A stretch of DNA of 64,000 nucleotides from Trematomus loennbergii (lineage: Eukaryota; Chordata; Actinopteri; Perciformes; Nototheniidae): contig JAAOOA010000444.1 of NCBI GenBank assembly GCA_012861695.1, positions 250,001 to 314,000 on the forward strand. The letters run 5' to 3'. Position numbers and translations under genes: made by a program. Below, piece by piece: positions 51,123 to 63,602 of the stretch; position 1 is the stretch's first letter, and each line of letters starts with the position of its first letter. Below the pieces are notes generated by a model, which made no database searches, was not told where the DNA came from, and was given only the letters and a program-made list of their open reading frames with translations.

Positions 51123-51577
51123 CAGACATAGAAATCATATAAGTATATTTATTTTGCCATCAGTGTGGAAAGTGCGCAGCAGATGTGACTCCTTGTGGTG
51201 TTTCTATACAGTGATGCAGGTGTGGCGTATTTCTGTGTGGACCCTGAAGGCAGCATCTCCCTGGTCCAATGGGATTTCACCATGTGATTTTGGATTATTG
51301 TATTACAGTGGGGTATTTACTGACGTATTTAATGTCGCAGAATTCAAATCTCGTCAGCTTGTGTTAACCACAGACATTATTTCAGGCTCACAATCAAAAA
51401 ACACAGCCAGAAAACCATTGACTTCAAGACCAGGGACAGGACGTGTTAAAATGGACTAATTCAGATCTTAGGACTCATTCCTGCACCACTTTTTAAATCT
51501 AAGACTAACCCTGAACTTATTTCAAGGTTTTGGGCTCATGTGGCGTCATTTGAACGTCCAGGAGAAACCGCCATCCG

Positions 51578-51745
51578 TTACAAGCAAATTACAAACTGTG
51601 AATCCAACACAAGTGGAGTCCCTCTCTTATCCTCAGGGTTTTCGTCCAGTCGGCTCCTCTGCTGCTCCTGGTATTCCCTCGAGTCCTCCCAGGGACGAGG
51701 GCCCCGGATGTTCCTCCACTCGTCCATTTTCAACTTCTTTATCTT
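51578..51745 (-). CDS. cox16: COX16 last coding exon
   Basis: The acceptor CTCTGCAG is followed by an open frame of 55 residues and TAA at 51580-51578. It begins KIKKLKMDEWRNIRGPRPWE, matching the hallmark C-terminal motif of COX16 (DWKNIRGPRPWED in human). After the PRPWED motif there are 34 further residues where human has about 17, so the tail is longer and ends FVICL. The three exons seen give 104 residues; with about 22 from the missing first exon the protein would be near 126 residues, against 106 in human. Plus-strand open frames over the same bases are shadows. Confidence 0.93.
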   Translation of the reverse strand, partial: KIKKLKMDEWRNIRGPRPWEDSREYQEQQRSRLDENPEDKRGTPLVLDSQFVICL

Positions 51746-52330
51746 CTGCAGAGAGGACAAACAACAACTTCAGGAGGCGAGGTTACACTTCAGGATGCCA
51801 ACAAATCAAAGTCTGAAAATATGAGCTTGTGTTTCCTGCACAACACCAAATATAATACTTCATGGTCTTTGAAATGTCCAGAAAGTTGTGAACATCAGGT
51901 GTGTGACGCAGGTGAGAGGAGGCAGGAAATAAAACTGCCGGTCTTTCAGAACAGATTTTAGGGTTTGAGAGAGTTTTGGTAGTATACAAATGTTGGTGAC
52001 AATAGACGATTTTCTAAACTGCTTTAAAAACGTTTCTTATGCATTTTTCACAAAGATTTAAATTCAAGGTTTTTAATTTCTTCTTATGTGAAAGAGAAAC
52101 TAATGCAAACGTAGACACATTTGAGTCCTGATAGTTTTTTTTAACGCAATTCTTAATGCGTATTCCATAATTTACAACTTTGGATTTTGATTTTCACATT
52201 TGCAGTCTGGTACTCCAACCTCTTTAGACTTCTTTAGTCTAAAGTGCATCTTTGACTTAATTCTGTCCCATTTTCTGTTAAATTTGACCTGATAATTATG
52301 TGCCAATTAATTATAATTTCAGATTTACAA

Positions 52331-52988
52331 TGACAAGAGGCACTTTCACACGGAGTACTTTTCCCAGGAATAGTTCCGATAGTTCCTGGGATTTTGCGTT
52401 CACACCAAAAGATCTGGAACTAGAACTTGTTTTTGCAAACCTTTTCACCTCTTTGTAGTCCCTGCTGGAGAGCGGATACTTTCGTGGGAGAAAAAGGTTC
52501 CAATTTCTGATTGGCTGGGCGAATTGCAAACCACGGCCCGTAAACTCTGAAAAGTTTTTGTGAAACCGCCATTTTATTTGCTCGCATTAGCATTATTAGC
52601 ATTAGCATTAGCCCAGCGCACCAACGGAGAGAGACTAACTTATGGCAACACAAGAAAACATGGGAGCGGTGGAGATGAGGAGGTGTCGGCGTTCTGGCGA
52701 TTTACTCGGAAGGCTTCAGTAGAAGCTGCTGGGAGTCCCAGCAGCTTCTACTGAAGCCAGTCCCCAACTCCGGGGACTTCCGGCCGGGGACTTCGGGTGG
52801 CAGTATACGCCGTGAAGTTGTTTGCGGCCTGCCAGTAAACCCAAAGCAGAAGAAGAAGAAGTGACGTCAGCGGCTTCATTTGCGTAATCTTCCCTCAGGG
52901 ACTTAGTGTGCGCAATTTACTAGATAGTTCCAGGAAATAAAAGTTCCGGGAACTATTCCTGGGAAAAGTACTTGGTGTGAAAGCGCCT
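52331..52988. mobile_element. GCACTTTCACAC-ended MITE in cox16 intron 3
   Basis: The left terminus reads GGCACTTTCACACGGAGTAC and the right, inverted, GGCGCTTTCACACCAAGTAC, followed on both sides by TTTTCCCAGGAATAGTTCC. A related element lies nested at about 46624-48232. It contains a 47-bp palindrome and a perfect TGACGTCA near 52862. No clear target duplication was found. Confidence 0.8.
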
Positions 52989-53308
52989 ATTAAAATATAC
53001 ATTTTAAGAACACAGGTACCAACTATTCTGCACATTTCAAAATACACCCAGCATTATGTAATAATTACAAAATGCTGCGTAAACTATAACATGTTGCAAT
53101 TGATGAATTATCACAATATGCAATATAAAGAATGTGAATTGATTACATAATAAAGTCAAATTGCATAACATTGTGTTGAGTTTTTACATCATAATGCAGT
53201 GTTGTTACATCATGCGTTGTTGCCCTATATTGTTCAGCAGTTCCTCTTTCCTGCAGACAGACCACAGCAGTCACTTTATTTTATTTACCCCCCCTCAGGG
53301 TGCCTCAC

Positions 53309-53377
53309 CTCGTACTCCTCCTCCAGGATGACCGGCTGCCGCTCCACGTTCACTTTGGCCTCCAGAGACGGATCCAG
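53309..53377 (-). CDS. cox16: COX16 third coding exon
   Basis: This 69-nt, phase-0 exon encodes 23 residues beginning LDPSLEAKVNVE and ending ILEEEYE. It corresponds to the human COX16 segment that starts DPELE and ends SEYE. It is recognised by the acceptor CCTCTCAG just upstream on the minus strand, the donor GAG|GTGAGG with GT at 53308-53307, and frame continuity with the exons on either side. It lies between two blocks of the 57-bp satellite, with cox16 intron 2 (8,978 bp) upstream. Confidence 0.9.
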
Positions 53378-53523
53378 CTGAGAGGAAGAGGAGGAGAAAT
53401 GTTACCGTACTGAGAAAGTCACACATTTTAAAATCAATCAGAACCAGTGCTACATGTCTGCGGTCACACACTTCAAACACAACTCAACTGGCACGAGACG
53501 GAGGTACAGCTGCACAGAGAGGC

Positions 53524-53712
53524 ATTACATGTACTTGTTAGACACTTTTATCCAAAGCGACTTACATACTCAATACTGTGGGCAATCCCCACAGGAGCAA
53601 TTTGGGGTGAAGTGTCTCAGGGACACAACGACATGCTGACTGCAGTGGGGTTTGAACCTGTGACCCCCTGATCAGAACACCAACGCACTAGTGCTCTGCG
53701 CCACAGGCATCC
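53524..53712 (-). mobile_element. tRNA-derived SINE in cox16 intron 2
   Basis: Same family and strand as 11501-11693, with ATCCAAAGCGACTTACATAC and, toward the head, GGGGTTTGAACCTGTGACC. It lies about 150 bp upstream of cox16 exon 3 on the minus strand, close to the splice acceptor. Confidence 0.83.
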
Positions 53713-53754
53713 CAGCACCAGGGTTTATTTAGTTAAACAGGGACATATACTGCT

Positions 53755-54349
53755 CATTAGTATGTAGTGTCTCTACTTAAAGAGTCCTCTCCTGCTGATG
53801 TTCAGGTGTATATCAGTATGTAGTGTCTCTACTTTAAAGAGTCCTCTCCTGCTGATGTTCAGGTGTATATCAGTATGTAGTGTCTCTACTTTAAAGAGTC
53901 CTCTCCTGCTGATGTTCAGGTGTATATCAGTATGTAGTGTCTCTACTTTAAAGAGTCCTCTCCTGCTGATGTTCAGGTGTATATCAGTATGTAGTGTCTC
54001 TACTTTAAAGAGTCCTCTCCTGCTGATGTTCAGGTGTATATCAGTATGTAGTGTCTCTACTTTAAAGAGTCCTCTCCTGCTGATGTTCAGGTGTATATCA
54101 GTATGTAGTGTCTCTACTTTAAAGAGTCCTCTCCTGATGATGTTCAGGTGTATATCAGTATGTAGTGTCTCTACTTTAAAGAGTCCTCTCCTGCTGATGT
54201 TCAGGTGTATATCAGTATGTAGTGTCTCTACTTTAAAGAGTTCTCTCCTGATGATGTTCAGGTGTATATCAGTATGTAGTGTCTCTACTTTAAAGAGTCT
54301 CTCCTGCTGATGTTCAGGTGTATATCAGTATGTAGTGTCTCTACTTTAA
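53755..54349 (+). repeat. 57-bp satellite, second block (about 10 copies)
   Basis: The same monomer and orientation as at 49456-50198, here in cox16 intron 2. Two copies carry TGATGATG instead of TGCTGATG, a variant also seen near 50045. The block stops exactly at CTACTTTAA, where a TTAA element begins, and resumes at 56249 after it. Confidence 0.97.
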
Positions 54350-56248
54350 AGCTCCCATGTCATGCTTTTCCGGTTATTACCCGTCCCCTTGTGTGTTATG
54401 AAGGTTTTTATGCATGTAAACGGTGTGCAGAGTCAAAACCCTCAAAGTACACCCTGTAGCGAGTAAAACTCTAACACAGAAAATACCTCCCCAAAACGCC
54501 TCGTTGGAGATACGTCACTGCCCATTTGATTCTTCCGGGTACCGCATGATGTCATGCGGTACCCGGAACGAAATGGACCAATCCCGAAGAGCTATGGCCA
54601 CACCAGCAGCGGCGGGTTCCTCCTCCAGAGGTTCGAAGAACCGGCATTTCACAGACGAAAGCTTCCAAAACATTGCCCAGTTTGAGGCCGGATATGCACA
54701 GCTTGTTTGGACCGTTTGGAGCAGGGGAAGATCTGGGTATACAACCTGTAAGTTTGCATTGTTATTTGTGTATTTATCAAACAAGACTGTTTAAATGTGT
54801 AAACTGTGTTGGACTGCTAAGCCATTGACACAGTGCTAACTGTGCTAACTAAGTTGCTAGAGTTTCCATATATCAACTCTAATATCAGCAGATGGCCTTG
54901 CATACATGTATCTCATAGCAGGAGAATGTCTGCATTCACACACACGGAATACTCATACAGTATACTGTACTGTGATTTACCGTACATTGTGACCGTACAT
55001 ATACTGCATGTAGCTAACGAGGCTAGCTGTATGCTAGCGCAAAACAATGTATTCATGCAAGTTACATTGTATGGTAGCAGAATACCCGTATGCGATTACA
55101 ATTATAAACACGTTATTGCTAGCCTAATATGAACCACTAGCTTTTGTTCATAGTAGTTTTATTACACTGCATTATAGTTGCCTTTCCTCCAAGCTAACGT
55201 TCATATCGTGTTAGCTACCAAGGTAAACAAAGCTAGGTTAGCATATTAGCAGGCAAGCTGTTCATTACACAACTACTACTAACGAATCTAAAACAACTTA
55301 GTTTCTCTAATATTTTGTGATTTGCATTTGATTTCGTCCAGCCAGATCCTGGCGGACAATCCATGACGTGCTAAAAGGCACTTCTACTACTACTGAGGCG
55401 TCGTGCTAAAAGGCACCGCAGCACCGGCTGTGCGCAGCAAGATGCGAGGAGGAGGAATGGATGATATACCGTGTATATATGTATATTTATGTTCATTTTG
55501 TACATTTCTAAAAATAAAGTTTAATGGAAATACTTAGTAGGCCTATCCTTTCTTCCCTGAATTCATATATAGCAAACCATGATTTGATTTATCATCAAAC
55601 AGTAGTAGTTTATAACGGGTAAAAATAACTTACTCTTTGTTATGAGCGGCTCGTAGGCCACAAAGACAAGGAGACATACACGAGTTTACAAAACCACGGC
55701 ACATTTATTGTCGTAAATGCAGATATAGGTGGTTGAGAGGATCGCAGTTAGTCTTCCTGCAGCCGCTTTGGAGAGAGACTGGGGCCGTAGTGTCCGGAGG
55801 TGTCCGTGATCGTGCTGATTAGCCTCTTCAGCTCCAACCCATCGTAAGACAAAGGCCCTGGGGCCGTCACACTCTTCTATAACAACAGTTACAAATATAT
55901 ATGTATATAAAATATATGGCTGTGCCGACGCCATGATAAGACTGATGTTACGCTGAGAGCAGCCGGGAAAAGCACTGTTAGACATGGGCGCAGCCTCTCT
56001 GGTGGTTGACTAATCAGAACGAGTGGCCGAGCTGACCAATCGGAGCACACTAGGCTCACAGGGAGGGGGGGGCTAGAGCTCCAACAAGCCGTTTAGTGGA
56101 GAAAGTGAATACTGCTGAATACACATGCTTGACAGAGATGCTGTATGCGAAACCAATGTGAGTTTGGAAAATTGCACAGTATAAATCTATTTTAGTATAC
56201 CTCAACAATGTAATTATGATCAGTGGAAATGGCCATGACATGGGCCCT
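54350..56248. mobile_element. TTAA-inserting (piggyBac-like) element inside the satellite
   Basis: The element is flanked by TTAA at 54346-54349 and 56249-56252. Its termini are AGCTCCCATGTCATG on the left and, reverse-complemented, AGGGCCCATGTCATG on the right, so it has inverted termini and a TTAA target duplication as in the piggyBac superfamily. The target is the TTTAAA in a satellite monomer. It is 1,899 bp. A 123-residue plus-strand open frame (54423-54794) and a 99-residue minus-strand frame (55686-55985) are unrecognised, and no transposase motif is visible, so it looks non-autonomous. Confidence 0.85.
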
Positions 56249-57220
56249 TTAAAGAGTCCTCTCCTGCTGATGTTCAGGTGTATATCAGTATGTAGTGTCT
56301 CTACTTTAAAGAGTCCTCTCCTGCTGATGTTCAGGTGTATATCAGTATGTAGTGTCTCTACTTTAAAGAGTCCTCTCCTGCTGATGTTCAGGTGTATATC
56401 AGTATGTAGTGTCTCTACTTTAAAGAGTCCTCTCCTGCTGATGTTCAGGTGTATATCAGTATGTAGTGTCTCTACTTTAAAGAGTCCTCTCCTGCTGATG
56501 TTCAGGTGTATATCAGTATGTAGTGTCTCTACTTTAAAGAGTCCTATCCTGCTGATGTTCAGGTGTATATCAGTATGTAGTGTCTCTACTTTAAAGAGTC
56601 CTCTCCTGCTGATGTTCAGGTGTATATCAGTATGTAGTGTCTCTATTAAAGAGTCCTCTCCTGCTGATGTTCAGGTGTATATCAGTATGTAGTGTTCTAC
56701 TTTAAAGAGTCCTCTCCTGCTGATGTTCAGGTGTATATCAGTATGTAGTGTCTCTACTTTAAAGAGTCCTCTCCTGCTGATGTTCAGGTGTATATCAGAT
56801 GTAGTGTCTCTACTTTAAAGAGTCCTCTCCTGCTGATGTTCAGGTTTATATCAGTATGTAGTGTCTCTACTTTAAAGAGTCCTCTCCTGCTGATGTTCAG
56901 GTGTATATCAGTATGTAGTGTCTCTACTTTAAAGAGTCCTCTCCTGCTGATGTCCAGGTGTATATCAGTATGTAGTGTCTCTACTTTAAAGAGTCCTCTC
57001 CTGCTGATGTTCAGGTGTATATCAGTATGTAGTGTCTCTACTTTAAAGAGTCCTCTCCTGCTGATGTTCAGGTGTATATCAGTATGTAGTGTCTCTACTT
57101 TAAAGAGTCCTCTCCTGCTGATGTTCAGGTGTATATCAGTATGTAGTGTCTCTACTTTAAAGAGTCCTCTCCTGCTGATGTTCAGGTGTATCAGTATGTA
57201 GTATCTCTACTTTAAAGAGC
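56249..57220 (+). repeat. 57-bp satellite, third block (about 17 copies)
   Basis: This continues the second block after the inserted element and starts with TTTAAAGAGTCC. Several monomers between 56640 and 56810 have one- to three-base deletions, which break the otherwise continuous period. The end merges into GAGCCAGAAGTCATATTG. Confidence 0.97.
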
Positions 57221-58312
57221 CAGAAGTCATATTGAAGTCAGACTCTCATGTGGAAGAGATAAACCCAAACCGTCCAAAGGGAGGGTCTAATTGAGCCCGT
57301 GTTCCCGCTCTTAATTGTTCCACTTGATCCGGCAGCAGCAGGACCAGGTTCAGTGAGAAAAGCAGAACTGATTTTGGGGCTCTCTGGGTTTTTGCAATTC
57401 AAATTGATTTTCCCCGGGAACACGAGTGAAATGAATCCCATTCTGAATCATGACGTTTAATGAGCTCTAATATTTCACAGCAACAGAGCCGCAGTTACAT
57501 AATGCTTCATAATGCCACGATTGATTTTTAAATTAGACCTACTTTCCTACAGCAAGTAAATAATACACAGAATATTTATTACTGCTTTCTGTTCTTAGTC
57601 CTTTCTCTATTTGCTCGCATGAAATGTTTTTGAAAGTGTCTTGGAGTACTTAGGAAAGTGCTATACAAATACAATATGTCGAGCATTTGAATGAATTATT
57701 TGAATTAATTGTAGCAGCCAAATTTAAGGTTTATGTGTTTCTATTTATTATGTGGTATTTTCTACGTATTATAGATTTCTTTTTAATATTAGTATTTTGT
57801 ACGTTTTATTTTCATCCTTATTTAAAACATTTTTACGATTATTATTATTTATTTTTTATTATTACTACTACTACTATCATCATTATTATTATTTAAATGT
57901 TTATTATTGTTAATGTGGGGGAAACTTCTGAAGCAATGGGAGTCAGGACTCAGAGAGAGACACGAGAGAGCTGGAGCTTTGATGGCAAACACCGACGGTT
58001 TATTTGGAGCTTCGGCCGGAGAATTCACAAGACATGCCGGTCTGACCACACGGTTGAGACGCCACAATCAATTCTGAAGACCCCTCCTGTAGCTCCAGGT
58101 TTTAACTAGTTCAGAGTGTAGTAATCACATTCTTCAATAGATAGACTAAACAGCTGAGGGACACTGAATCACGTTTGTTGTCGCTTATGGCTCGAGGTCA
58201 TCTACACCCCGAGAAGGATGTGTTCCAGGTGTCCCACAACAATACTATCTCTGACCGAGAGTTGCCCGGTCACAAACTGGTAACATCAACAATATGCTAG
58301 GGCAGCCCCTCC

Positions 58313-58804
58313 TTAAAGGGGACCTATCATGCAAAATGCACTTTTGTACGTCTTTTATACATGAATATGTGTCCCCGGTGTTCCAGGGAACTCACCAAGT
58401 GTCAGAAAACACAACCCTCTCTATTTTCCTCCATACCCAAATCTCTAAAAAAGGGGCTGCAACGGATCTGATAAAAACTGATCCAGATTTGAACACTGTC
58501 CTGACGTCAGGACGGTGGCGCTACGGCTATTGGGCCAACTCCACCAATCAGGAGGAGACAGCCACGGCCATTGCCGTTTGAAAGCGCTGGAGACGCTGTA
58601 GTACATATGCCAGGCCTGTAGGTGGTGCTGTTCTCACTGAATCAGCCCTTGCAAAAACAGGGCTAAAAAAGCAAATTGAGCAAATGAGGCATGGCTAAAA
58701 TGCATGATCTGTTTGGTATTTAAAAAAAAAAAGTATAAATATGCCTTATATAGGTATGGTCCTACACTATATTATTCAAATATAGCATGATAGGTCCACT
58801 TTAA
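58313..58804. mobile_element. TTAA MITE family 1, copy D
   Basis: Full-length copy in cox16 intron 2, with TTAA at 58313-58316 and 58801-58804 and the same termini and palindrome (58498-58513) as copy A. Confidence 0.9.
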
Positions 58805-60297
58805 GGGAGATAACATGCTGACCAAGGCTGGGCATCATGATTTTTTTTGTAAAGTGTCTGAGTACTTAGAAATATCTATATAATGTGTTCAAATCATTAT
58901 ATTTAAAAGATGTATAAGTGTTTTAATTCAAATGTATATTATATTTGTTATTTTTTAATATATATCTTGAATTATTATCTTTTTTTTTGCAGCTTTCATT
59001 CCAGGGAAAGGGGCTAAAACGATTCCTATGGACGCGTTATAAGCTTTTCTTTAATGAACCTTAAACAGAGACGGGGGTCAGAGGTGAAGAGGAAACCTGG
59101 ACGTGGAAGACAGAAGCTCTTCCTGCTGGAGGCTAACTTACAGATCTGAAGAGAAACAGCTAATTGGATCATACAGTGACTTAACCCTCAGACAGGGCTT
59201 TAATCATTTCACCATTTAACAGAGAAATACATCCGTGAGGGCTGGAAAAAAGGAATTGGCTGATACAAGAATGAAACCGCACGAGTGGTTTCAATCATGA
59301 CGACTGTTGAGATATTCCATGCATTAAATTACATGAGCAATGTTAACTCGAGGGGGGGGGGGGGGGGGTAGCTGCACATGGACAGTAATAAAAAAATGGC
59401 AGTTATAACCAGAAAGAGGCCATATTTGTTGTCCATAGGGGCTGATTTTGATACATTTTTGGTCTATTTGGAAGATTTAGGGGACTCTGGATCATTAGGA
59501 TTAGACAGATTGCTTATTTTGTTGAAAATAAATTGTCCACAGTAGAGATAACAATCATCATCTTGTGCTCTATATCCAATAGTCGCAACGGGACTACAAA
59601 TATCGCCAGTTTCAGGTTAAAACGGCCATTTATTACCCTGAACATGTCGGAAATGGAACTCGGCATCCTCAATAACCCCCAAACAGTTCCAGGTTTACTA
59701 TGCTGGCAACTCGACTGTAGGGTTTGATCGCGGCTTAGTTTAGGCTTGGTATAGCATTTCATTTCAAGACCGTGCATTTAATGAGTGGGTTTTTTCCTCC
59801 TAAGAACATCCACTGCATGAACCTGGAGGTTATGTTGAGATGGTATGGACTTAGCACTTGACCCTTAGCACATACTCTCATTAAATCAAACAGTATCATG
59901 TGTACTTCTAATACTCTAAGCTAGGTATGGTAAGATGAGGAACAGAAACAACACTAGCTAAGGTCAACCATGCTTTGAAACACATTTTGAAATGGAAATC
60001 AGGAGGGTGAGTAACACAAGTTGACCTTTATATTAAGAGTATACTGACACATTGGCATGCCAGCGAATAGAAAAGCAGGAAACAGACCCCCCCCCCTCCC
60101 TCCTGTCAGATCATCACAGGGTAATACAGAGCCTCTCCTCTGTCACTCTGATGAACTGCGTCTCCTAATGAATTATCAGATCTTGTTGAATCACTAAACA
60201 TCCTGTCAGAGCTGCAGTGTCTGAAGTGATGGAGACCATTTATCTAATGCTGATCATAAATAAGTAGAAATGTGTCACACTGCACTCTGAGAGAGTA

Positions 60298-60932
<635 letters not shown>

Positions 60933-62355
60933 TCAGCGAGAGGCTATTTTGCGATGCAGCCAGAAGAAAAGCAGAAAGGATTACTAATTCATTTTCTGAC
61001 AATAATCCTCATAAATTCATCATCTCTCTTCCAGAAAGAGGCATCGTTTGTGTGAATAGAAATCCAAGAAGGAATAAGGGTCACTTTTTTATTTGTTTTT
61101 GTCTTAATGAATACGTACTAGTCTGTAAAAAGCAGGCCGTGCTGCAGGTACATTTGATCAATTACTGTACTTGGTCATCTATTGGTACTTTAATACTGTA
61201 CTCATGTGTAATCTACTTGAGTAGTGTGCACTATTTTTACACTGTGCTCTCATAGAATCTGGATCCTTAGAGACAACCACATTTCCAGTGGCGACAGCCC
61301 CACCTAGTGTCAGCAGAAAGTAATGCAAATAATAATTCCCAAAATATGCACAAAAAAAATACATGTTAAAATATATTTAAGATCATGTTTAGTCGCCTGT
61401 ACATTGCTGTTTTAGTCTGCGTTCTTCTAATTAGTGTCCACAGTGTGCCTATTGAGCTGTTGATGGGTTGTGGGGCAAGCCCCTCTCTCTGCTGTTAAAA
61501 TGAACGTGTACTGTAAAAACTACACTGCGCATGCTCAGAGTATTTTTCTATTCAATGTGTGCGGCAAAACAATAATCACCATAGGGGCACTGAGCTACCA
61601 AAACGTCATCTCATAATTCAGAGAGCTGATTGGCTGTAAGTGTAGATGTGAAGAGGAGACGAGAGAGAGCAACATATAGCGATTAAAATCAGTCAAACGG
61701 AAAGAAAATGAATGAAGTTGACCCTCTACTTCAGCTTTGGGAAGTTCTTTTTATGTCATATCTTTTGTTGATCTCCTGTGTTTTGCCTATAGGCTATTGC
61801 TCTGCTGGATCGATTGATATTGTGACCTGGGTGATGAGTGTCTTTGTTTTCCTTATACCCCCCTCTCTCTATCGGGACCATGGATAGCCTACAGCTATTT
61901 GTTTACGTGTTTAAAAAAGCACCAGAAGCTTATATATATATATATATATATATACACATCCAAGTTGTTCGTGCCCCACCACTTTCGTACATATAAAAAC
62001 GCCACTGCACATTTCTATCCACAGGGAGGCGCCATTGCACACTGGCTGAATGCTGATTTAAGTGATTAAAATAACAGTATACATCTAAATAATTAGGTAA
62101 CACTGCTAAAGAGGCCCTATTCTGCTTTTGGGGGGTTTTCCCTCTCCTGTAGTGTGCTCTAGGTTTGTGTGCATGTAAATGGTAAAATATAGGATAATAT
62201 CTAGTCTCAAATCATGATATTTATGTATCATGGATATTTGTCAAGCCCTGGTGCAAAGGTGAATACTTTATCCGCTGTCACATTGACCATGAGAACCCTT
62301 TTCTTCAAGGTACGGTGACATGTGTGTTTAATGTCAGAGTGAATTCACTACTAAC

Positions 62356-62433
62356 CTTTTTCCTGATCCTCTGGGAGTCATATCTGATTTGTGTGAACTC
62401 TCGCAGGCCAAAGGAACCTCCGACTACAAGCAG
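62356..62433 (-). CDS. cox16: COX16 second coding exon
   Basis: COX16 is a small mitochondrial inner-membrane protein that helps assemble cytochrome c oxidase, acting in maturation of the COX2 copper site. This 78-nt exon encodes 26 residues beginning LLVVGGSFGLREFTQIRYD, which matches the end of the single transmembrane helix and the conserved segment after it. The acceptor is a T-run ending CAG at 62436-62434 and the donor is AAAAAG|GTTAG with GT at 62355-62354. Both junctions are phase 0. The first exon, with the start codon and the beginning of the helix, was not found between 62434 and 64000 and probably lies beyond the window. Confidence 0.93.
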
Positions 62434-62615
62434 CTGAAAAAAAAACAATAATGTCAATAAAAGTAATCCGAAAAACTTTAGTCACTGATGTCGGGACAAT
62501 ACACAGCGCTTGCTTCATCACATATAATTCAGGTTCAAATAACTTCTACATGTGATAGAACTTTAATATAATAATGCATTCTGCAAGGACGTACATGTAA
62601 TACCCTTTAGCAGAG

Positions 62616-63602
62616 GTGGACATAGTATTCAGATTCTTGGATTGAGTAACAGTATTAATACCACAGTGTCAAAATACTCAGTTTCAAGTCAAACGTATTT
62701 AAGTACGGTTATGAAAACATGTTCTTAAAGAACTCATTGCAGAAAAAAACTCGAAAAATATTAAAATATATTTTAAAGCAAAAGCAGCAAATCTTCACAA
62801 AAAACGTCTTATTAAAATAACCCACTCATGGTTTTAGTTACTTAAAGGTATCACCTATCATGCTATTTTTAGGCAATAGCATAGGTCTCAGATATATAAA
62901 AAACATGTCTATGAAGTGTTTTGCTCAAAATACCAAACAGATCATCCATTCTAGCCATGCCTCATATCCCTCTATTTCACTTCCTGTTTCAAAAGTGCTG
63001 ATTTGGGGTATAAAGCTTTACAAAATATTTTAAAAAAGGGGTCTGAGCTCATGCGGGACCCGGCAGCTACTGTCTAAACTAAATACTGCGGTGATGAAAC
63101 GCCATATCATGGATTATCAAGGATTATTTCTGAAACAGTATGGAGCTCAAAGGCTTTCTCTCTTGCCGGTTATACCACAAGGTGAGTTCCTTTTTATTTC
63201 CTTTTTATCAGCTCCGTTGTAGCCCCGTTTTTAGAGATTTGGGTACGGAGGAAAAGAGAGAGGGTTTTATTTGCTGACGCTGCGTGAGTTCCCCGACACA
63301 CCGGGGACACATATTTATGTATAAAAGACATCAAAAAGTGCATTTTGCATTATAGGTCCCCTTTAAATGTAATGTTGGATGGTTTAATCTTTACCAAGAA
63401 TCATATTACGGTTTGTTAAATATTGTGTGTCAACATCTGAAGTTATAAAGTTACAAGTAAAAACATCTGTAAAATAAATGTAGTGGGATGAGTACCACAT
63501 TTATATGTAGTAAGTAGTATAAAATGAAAAAAATCTGGTAAAGTACAAATACCTAAGAGTACACTCATTTTGTAAGTGTCCTTAGTTACTTTACACCTCT
63601 GC
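62616..63602. mobile_element. AGAGGTG-ended element interrupted by a TTAA MITE
   Basis: The outer pieces resemble the ACTTGAGTA-type elements (AGTACAAATACC, TTAGTTACTTTACACCTC) and end in GCAGAGGTGG and the inverted CACCTCTGC. The insertion at 62842-63366 splits it. It lies in cox16 intron 1. Confidence 0.55.
62842..63366. mobile_element. TTAA MITE family 2, internally deleted inverted copy
   Basis: TTAA is at 62842-62845 and 63363-63366, with family 2 sequence between in inverted orientation, shorter than the 38111 copy. It sits inside another element whose ends read GCAGAGGTGGACATAG (62617) and TACTTTACACCTCTGC (63602). Confidence 0.85.

Noticed and set aside
54350..56248. Autonomous piggyBac transposase in the TTAA element
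   Set aside because: The element is only 1.9 kb, its longest frames are short and no aspartate-bearing transposase motif is visible.
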